A stretch of DNA of 64,000 nt, taken from the NCBI RefSeq assembly GCF_004016505.1, contig NZ_SACR01000002.1, forward strand, positions 806,001 to 870,000. Reading direction: 5' to 3'. Below the pieces are notes generated by a model. That model ran no database searches. It was not told the DNA's origin and worked only from the letters and a program-made list of their open reading frames with translations. Origin of the DNA: Rubrivivax rivuli. Lineage in GTDB: Bacteria > Pseudomonadota > Gammaproteobacteria > Burkholderiales > Burkholderiaceae_C. The position numbers were made by a program, and so were the translations under genes. Shown in pieces: positions 58,760-64,000 of the stretch (its first letter is position 1; every line of letters starts with the position of its first letter).

Positions 58760-59377
58760 ATGAGCGCCACCGAAGAGATCGCCGCTGCCGCCGCCCGCCT
58801 GGTGGTGGAAGAAGGCATGGAGTACGCCGCCGCCAAGCGCAAGGCCGGCCGGGATTTCGGCGCGCGCGCCGAACTGCCGACGAACGAAGAGGTGGAAGAC
58901 GCGGTGCGCGAGCACATCGAGATCTTCTGCGCCGAGACGCAGCCGGCCGAGCTGCGCGCGCTGCGCGAGGCCGCGCTGCCCTGGATGCAGCGGCTGGCCG
59001 AGTTCCGCCCGCACCTCTCGGGCGCGGTGTGGCGCGGCACGGCCACCCGGCTGTCCACCATCCACCTCGATCTGTACTGCGACGACCCCAAGGCCGCCGA
59101 GATCATGCTCATCAACGCCGGCGTCGACTACGACAGCGGCAGCATCGACCGCCCGGGCGGCCGCGGTGGCGAGCCCTTGCACGTGCTGCGCCTGAGCGCG
59201 CCCAACCGCGCCCTGGGCGAGCCGGTGACCCTGCACCTCATCCTGCACGACACCGACGACCAGCGCGGCGCCCTCAAGCCCGACGCCCGCGGCCGCAGCT
59301 GGCGCGGCGACCTGGCGGCCCTGCAGAAGCTGCTGGCCCGCGAAGACGCAGCCCTGGCGGGCGGGGAGGCGGCATGA
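58760..59377 (+). CDS. Conserved hypothetical protein between mtgA and tlpA
   Basis: This 205-residue soluble protein is not confidently recognised. Its N-terminal 85 residues are helical and charged (RLVVEEGMEYAAAKRKAGRD, EVEDAVREHIEIFCAE). The rest is an alpha/beta domain with VWRGTATRLSTIHLDLYCDD and PVTLHLILHDTDDQRGALKP. The helical part may be a small protein-protein module and the second half could be enzymatic, but no known catalytic motif is seen. The start at 58760 is the only internal ATG near the family-like beginning. The next gene overlaps by ATGA, so they are co-translated. Confidence 0.75.
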   Translation: MSATEEIAAAAARLVVEEGMEYAAAKRKAGRDFGARAELPTNEEVEDAVREHIEIFCAETQPAELRALREAALPWMQRLAEFRPHLSGAVWRGTATRLSTIHLDLYCDDPKAAEIMLINAGVDYDSGSIDRPGGRGGEPLHVLRLSAPNRALGEPVTLHLILHDTDDQRGALKPDARGRSWRGDLAALQKLLAREDAALAGGEAA

Positions 59378-59895
59378 AGCGGCGTCATCTCGTGCTGGGC
59401 GCGGCCGGCGCCGCGGCGGCGGGTGCCGGCGTCGGCTGGAACCTGTGGCGCCAGCCGCCCCCGGTGGTGCTGGACGAGAACACCCTGGCCTTCTGGCAGG
59501 CCGCCTTCACGCGGCCCGAGGGCGGCGAGCTGGCCATGCGCTCGATGTTCGGCCAGCCGCTGGTGCTGAACTTCTGGGCCACCTGGTGCCCGCCCTGCGT
59601 GAAGGAGATGCCCGAGCTCGACCGCTTCGCCAAGGCCTTCGCCAGCCAGGGCGGGCGTGTGGTGGGTCTGGCGGTGGACAACCCGACGGCGGTGCGCCAG
59701 TTCCTGGCCAAGACGCCCGTCAGCTACGGCATCGGGCTGGCCGGCTTCGATGGCACCGAGCTCAGCCGCAAGCTCGGCAACAGCACCGGCGCCCTGCCCT
59801 TCACCGCGATGTTCGACCGCCAGGGCCGCATCGTGCAGCGCAAGCTGGGCGAAACCACGCACGACGAGCTGCTGGGCTGGGCGAAAACGCTCTGA
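59374..59895 (+). CDS. TlpA/ResA-like thiol-disulfide oxidoreductase
   Basis: The 173-residue thioredoxin-fold protein has an N-terminal basic leader ([19 protein letters not shown]) that is either cut or used as an anchor. The active site is WCPPC at 71-75 in LNFWATWCPPCVKEMPELD. The cis-proline loop is GALPFTAMFDRQG. It would reduce or maintain thiols in the periplasm, perhaps for cytochrome c or oxidase assembly. GGGGAGG precedes the ATG, which overlaps the previous stop (ATGA). Confidence 0.9.
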   Translation: MKRRHLVLGAAGAAAAGAGVGWNLWRQPPPVVLDENTLAFWQAAFTRPEGGELAMRSMFGQPLVLNFWATWCPPCVKEMPELDRFAKAFASQGGRVVGLAVDNPTAVRQFLAKTPVSYGIGLAGFDGTELSRKLGNSTGALPFTAMFDRQGRIVQRKLGETTHDELLGWAKTL

Positions 59896-59941
59896 ACGCC
59901 GGGCCCTGGAGGCCACCACCGGCGCCAGCGGCCGAAAACTC

Positions 59942-59980
59942 GCTCTTGCGGCGATTTGTGCCCATCGGGCCGCAAAAAGC
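59942..59980 (+). promoter_or_regulatory. Inverted repeat and candidate promoter upstream of aroQ-accB-accC
   Basis: TTGCGGC at 59946-59952 pairs with GCCGCAA at 59969-59975; GCT at 59942-59944 and AGC at 59978-59980 extend the outer stem, and GAT/ATC extends the inner one. A TAAAGT hexamer follows at 59982-59987, 35 bases before aroQ. The repeat would lie around the -35 region, where a repressor could bind. There is no T tract after the stem, so a terminator for tlpA is less likely. Confidence 0.35.
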
Positions 59981-60021
59981 GTAAAGTCCGCCCCGCGCCA
60001 CCCCGGCCACCCCCCAAAGAC

Positions 60022-60465
60022 ATGAGCCTGCTCGTCCTCAACGGCCCCAACCTCAACCTGCTCGGCACCCGCGAGCCGGAGGTCTATGGCCGCACGACGC
60101 TGCCCATGATCGAGGCAGAACTGCAGCAGATGGCTGCAGATGCCGGTGTGGCCCTGCATTGTTTCCAGAGCAACCACGAAGGCGCGCTGATCGACCGCAT
60201 CCAGGCCGCGCGCGGGGACGGCACGCGCTTCATCCTGATCAACCCGGGTGGCCTCACCCACACCAGCGTGGCGCTTCGCGACGCGCTGGCCGGCGTGGCG
60301 CTGCCTTTCATCGAAGTGCACATCAGCAATGTGCACGCGCGCGAGGCCTTCCGCCGCCACTCCTACCTGTCAGAAATCGCCGTCGGCGTGATCTGCGGGC
60401 TGGGGGTGGACGGCTACCGCCTGGCGCTGCGCCACGCGCTCGGCCGGCTACAGTCCGCCGCCTGA
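60022..60465 (+). CDS. aroQ: 3-dehydroquinate dehydratase, type II
   Basis: The 147-residue enzyme converts 3-dehydroquinate to 3-dehydroshikimate. Motifs are [20 protein letters not shown] with the catalytic Arg/Tyr, [30 protein letters not shown] and [20 protein letters not shown] with the catalytic His. The start at 60022 is set by the conserved N-terminus. It precedes accB by 60 bases, a linkage found in many proteobacteria. Confidence 0.97.
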   Translation: MSLLVLNGPNLNLLGTREPEVYGRTTLPMIEAELQQMAADAGVALHCFQSNHEGALIDRIQAARGDGTRFILINPGGLTHTSVALRDALAGVALPFIEVHISNVHAREAFRRHSYLSEIAVGVICGLGVDGYRLALRHALGRLQSAA

Positions 60466-60525
60466 CCCTTCACCCGAACCCGCCCACCGGCCGCAGAGCC
60501 GGGGCCTGACACCGAGGACCCTTCC

Positions 60526-60987
60526 ATGGATCTGAGAAAACTGAAGACGCTGATCGACCTGGTCAGCGAGTCGAACATCTCTGAGCTGGAGATCACCGAA
60601 GCCGAAGGCAAGGTGCGCATCGTCAAGGCCGGCACCGCCGTGGCCGTGGCCGCCCCGGTGTATGCACCGCCCGCGCCCGTGGCCGCACCGGTGGCCGGTG
60701 CGGCGCCCGCCGCGGCCGCGCCCGCCGCACCCGTGGCCGAAGCCGCGCCGGAAGGCAAGGTCATCAAATCACCGATGGTCGGCACCTTCTACCGCGCGGC
60801 CAGCCCGGGCGCCAAGGCCTTCGCCGAGCTGGGCGACCAGATCAAGGTGGGCCAGCCGGTCTGCATCATCGAGGCCATGAAGATCATGAACGAGATCGAG
60901 GCCGACTGCGAAGGCAAGGTGCTGCGCATCCTGTGCGAGAACGGGCAAGCCGTCGAGTTCGGCCAGCCGCTCTTCATCGTCGAATGA
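60526..60987 (+). CDS. accB: Biotin carboxyl carrier protein of acetyl-CoA carboxylase
   Basis: The 153-residue carrier holds biotin for the first step of fatty-acid synthesis. The biotinylated lysine is K119 in [16 protein letters not shown]. The N-terminal domain ([20 protein letters not shown]) is joined by an Ala/Pro-rich swinging linker (about residues 42-75) to the biotinyl domain that starts [20 protein letters not shown] precedes the ATG. accC starts 14 bases after it. Confidence 0.97.
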   Translation: MDLRKLKTLIDLVSESNISELEITEAEGKVRIVKAGTAVAVAAPVYAPPAPVAAPVAGAAPAAAAPAAPVAEAAPEGKVIKSPMVGTFYRAASPGAKAFAELGDQIKVGQPVCIIEAMKIMNEIEADCEGKVLRILCENGQAVEFGQPLFIVE

Positions 60988-61001
60988 ACGGGAACTGACC
61001 C

Positions 61002-62351
<1,350 letters not shown>

Positions 62352-62358
62352 CCCCGCC

Positions 62359-63267
62359 ATGTTTGAACTTGTCTTGCGCGCCCCGGCGGACGTGGTGGAA
62401 CCGCTGTCCGACCTGCTGATGGACGAGCTGGAATCGCTGTCGGTCAGCGTCGAGGACGCCGATGCCGACACCGAGTCCGAGCGCGCGCTCTTCGGCGAGC
62501 CGGGCATGCCCGCGCCTGCTCCGGGCTGGGAGCGCAGCACGCTGAAGGCCCTGTTCGACAGCGAAGCCGCGGCCGAGCAGGCGGCCACGCTGGCGCTGGC
62601 GCACTTCGGCGAGCAAGGCGCGCACGTGCAGGCCCTGCACCGCGTGGAAGAACAAGACTGGGTGCGGCTGACGCAGAGCCAGTTCGCGCCGGTGGAGATC
62701 ACGCCCGAGTTCTGGGTGGTGCCGAGCTGGCACGAAGTGCCGCCAGGCGCGAAGCACGTGATGCGGCTCGACCCGGGCCTGGCCTTCGGCACCGGCACGC
62801 ACCCCACCACGCACATGTGCCTGCGCTGGCTCGCGCGCAAGCCCGAGACCGCCGACCTGAGCCGCGTGCTCGATTACGGCTGCGGCAGCGGCATCCTCGC
62901 GCTCGGCGCGGCGGTGGTGGGTGCCGGCTTCATCGACGCGGTCGACATCGACCCCGCCGCCGTTCAGAGCACTCGCGACAACGCCCAGCGTAACGGCGTC
63001 CCCGCCACCACGCTGGCCGCCGGCTTGCCGGCGCAGGCACAAGGCCAGTACGGCGTGGTGCTGGCCAATATCCTGGCCACGCCCTTGAAGCTGCTGGCGC
63101 CGCTGCTGGCCGGCCACGTCGCGCCGGGCGGCTGGCTGGTGATGGCCGGCATCCTGGAACGCCAGGCCGAGGAGATCACCGCCGCCTACGCGCCCTGGCT
63201 CGACGTGCAGGTGGCCGACCAGCAGGAAGGCTGGGTGCTGATGTGCGCCCGCCGCCCCGCCGCCTGA
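62359..63267 (+). CDS. prmA: Ribosomal protein L11 methyltransferase
   Basis: The 302-residue enzyme trimethylates ribosomal protein L11. The C-terminal catalytic domain has LDPGLAFGTGTHPTTHMCLR, SAM motif I VLDYGCGSGILALGA and VVLANILATPLKLLAPLLAG (the NxL motif). The N-terminal L11-recognition domain begins MFELVLRAPADVVEPLSDLL. It starts 7 bases after accC, so it is probably translated from the same message. Confidence 0.97.
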   Translation: MFELVLRAPADVVEPLSDLLMDELESLSVSVEDADADTESERALFGEPGMPAPAPGWERSTLKALFDSEAAAEQAATLALAHFGEQGAHVQALHRVEEQDWVRLTQSQFAPVEITPEFWVVPSWHEVPPGAKHVMRLDPGLAFGTGTHPTTHMCLRWLARKPETADLSRVLDYGCGSGILALGAAVVGAGFIDAVDIDPAAVQSTRDNAQRNGVPATTLAAGLPAQAQGQYGVVLANILATPLKLLAPLLAGHVAPGGWLVMAGILERQAEEITAAYAPWLDVQVADQQEGWVLMCARRPAA

Positions 63268-63286
63268 CACGCTGAAGGGCCGCACG

Positions 63287-64000
63287 ATGGCATCCGGCAT
63301 GGCCACCCGCTGCACCGCGTGCGGCACGGTTTTCCGTGTCGTGCCCGACCAGCTGCGCGTGTCCGAAGGCTGGGTGCGCTGCGGCCGCTGCTCGGAGGTG
63401 TTCAACGCCGCCGAGGCCCTGCTCGACCTCGACACCGGCGCCCCGCGCGGGCCGCTGGAGGGCGGTGCGGCCCCGCGCACGGGCGCACGACCGGGCTACA
63501 GCCGCAGCCCCGCACCCGCCGGCCCACCCCCGGCCCTGGCCGATTTCGGCTTGCCGATGCCGCCGCCAGCCCCTGCCGCTCGGCCAGCGCCACCCCCGCC
63601 TGCGCCTCCCGCCGAGGAAGACGTGTTCTTGGACGGCAACGAGCCCGTGCCGACCATGGACCAGGCCGTGTCGCGATTCGCGGCCGATGCCGCCGCCGAA
63701 CCGGAGTTTCGGTCCGCGGCCGTCGGGCCCGAGCCCGACAGCGCCGCGGCCCCCGCAGAAGACATCAAGGCCGACCCGCGCCCCATGGCCGGTGCCACGC
63801 CCTCGTTCGTGCGCCAGGCCGAGCGCGCCGCACGCTGGCGCCGCCCTCAGGTGCGTGCCGCGCTGGCCGTGGGCGTGGTGCTCGGCGGCGTGCTGCTGGC
63901 GGCCCAGGTGGCCTTGACCTACCGCAGCCTGGTGGCTGCACGCTTCCCGGCGCTGCGGCCCGTGCTGCAGGCCGCCTGCCAGCCGCTGGGCTGCCAGGTG
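63287..64000 (+). CDS. MJ0042-type zinc-ribbon / DUF3426 protein, 3' end missing
   Basis: At least 238 codons run off the right edge. The N-terminus has a zinc ribbon, TRCTACGTVFRVVPDQLRVS and VRCGRCSEVFNA, the MJ0042 type (two CxxC pairs). A long Pro/Ala-rich and acidic segment follows (about residues 50-175), then a membrane helix (AALAVGVVLGGVLLAAQVAL), after which DUF3426 would begin. Such proteins follow prmA in many betaproteobacteria; the function is unknown. The ATG at 63287 is used; 63299 is an alternative. It starts 19 bases after prmA. Confidence 0.85.
   Translation, partial: MASGMATRCTACGTVFRVVPDQLRVSEGWVRCGRCSEVFNAAEALLDLDTGAPRGPLEGGAAPRTGARPGYSRSPAPAGPPPALADFGLPMPPPAPAARPAPPPPAPPAEEDVFLDGNEPVPTMDQAVSRFAADAAAEPEFRSAAVGPEPDSAAAPAEDIKADPRPMAGATPSFVRQAERAARWRRPQVRAALAVGVVLGGVLLAAQVALTYRSLVAARFPALRPVLQAACQPLGCQV

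Overview
The window is a dense, roughly 70 % GC stretch of chromosome from a betaproteobacterium of the order Burkholderiales. The gene content and order (caa3-type ctaC-ctaD-ctaG, secB-grxC, yqgE-ruvX-pyrR-pyrB-pyrC', rubredoxin-pilGHIJ-chpA, hemL next to a ThiD-like kinase, accBC-prmA) and three PEP-CTERM proteins point to the Rubrivivax/Leptothrix/Ideonella side of the order; this is inference from protein features, not from a marker-gene comparison. No rRNA, tRNA, insertion sequence, prophage or CRISPR array is visible, and no gene-free stretch exceeds about 225 bases.

Layout. 1-4000 (minus): end of the cytochrome c oxidase locus (DUF2244, ctaC, ctaD, a 38-residue assembly peptide, truncated ctaG). 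4069-9600: BioC-like methyltransferase, divergent comF-trmL, the rhodanese-grxC-secB-gpsA cluster, and gpmA. 9589-16407 (minus): algH, ruvX, pyrR, pyrB, inactive pyrC', plsC, followed by a PRPP-synthetase paralogue coupled to a degenerate HD-GYP protein. 16442-19892 (plus): photolyase and two PEP-CTERM exported proteins, the first behind a sigma-54-like -24/-12 element. 19883-28039 (minus): a TetR-controlled RND efflux operon (tetR, OMF, MFP, RND pump, exported hydrolase, GNAT) with a perfect 16-bp palindrome in front. 28076-39843 (minus): a Pil-Chp twitching-chemotaxis operon led by rubredoxin and ending in a diguanylate cyclase. 39975-46841: ThiD-like kinase, hemL, a multi-zinc-ribbon protein, a third PEP-CTERM protein, a DUF6152/membrane-protein pair and mpl. 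46929-52724: two large zinc metalloprotease lipoproteins arranged head to head. 52794-64000 (plus): YqiA-like esterase, SDR, RNB nuclease, TonB-like protein, aroE, mtgA, an unknown protein, a TlpA-like thioredoxin, aroQ, accB, accC, prmA and the start of a zinc-ribbon/DUF3426 gene.

Recurring signals. Many genes that start a transcription unit carry a TANAAT-like hexamer only 6-9 bases before the start codon, which suggests leaderless or nearly leaderless mRNAs. Inside operons, ATGA or TGATG stop-start overlaps are frequent and fix many starts. A GC-rich intergenic repeat of about 85 bases occurs three times (15736, 40959, 46844), with a likely decayed fourth copy at 7263.

Most of the window is housekeeping. 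The least explained parts are the pseudo-HD-GYP/PRPP-synthetase pair, the head-to-head metalloproteases, the diguanylate cyclase appended to the Pil-Chp operon, the efflux operon's two extra enzymes, and the sigma-54-like element before a PEP-CTERM gene.
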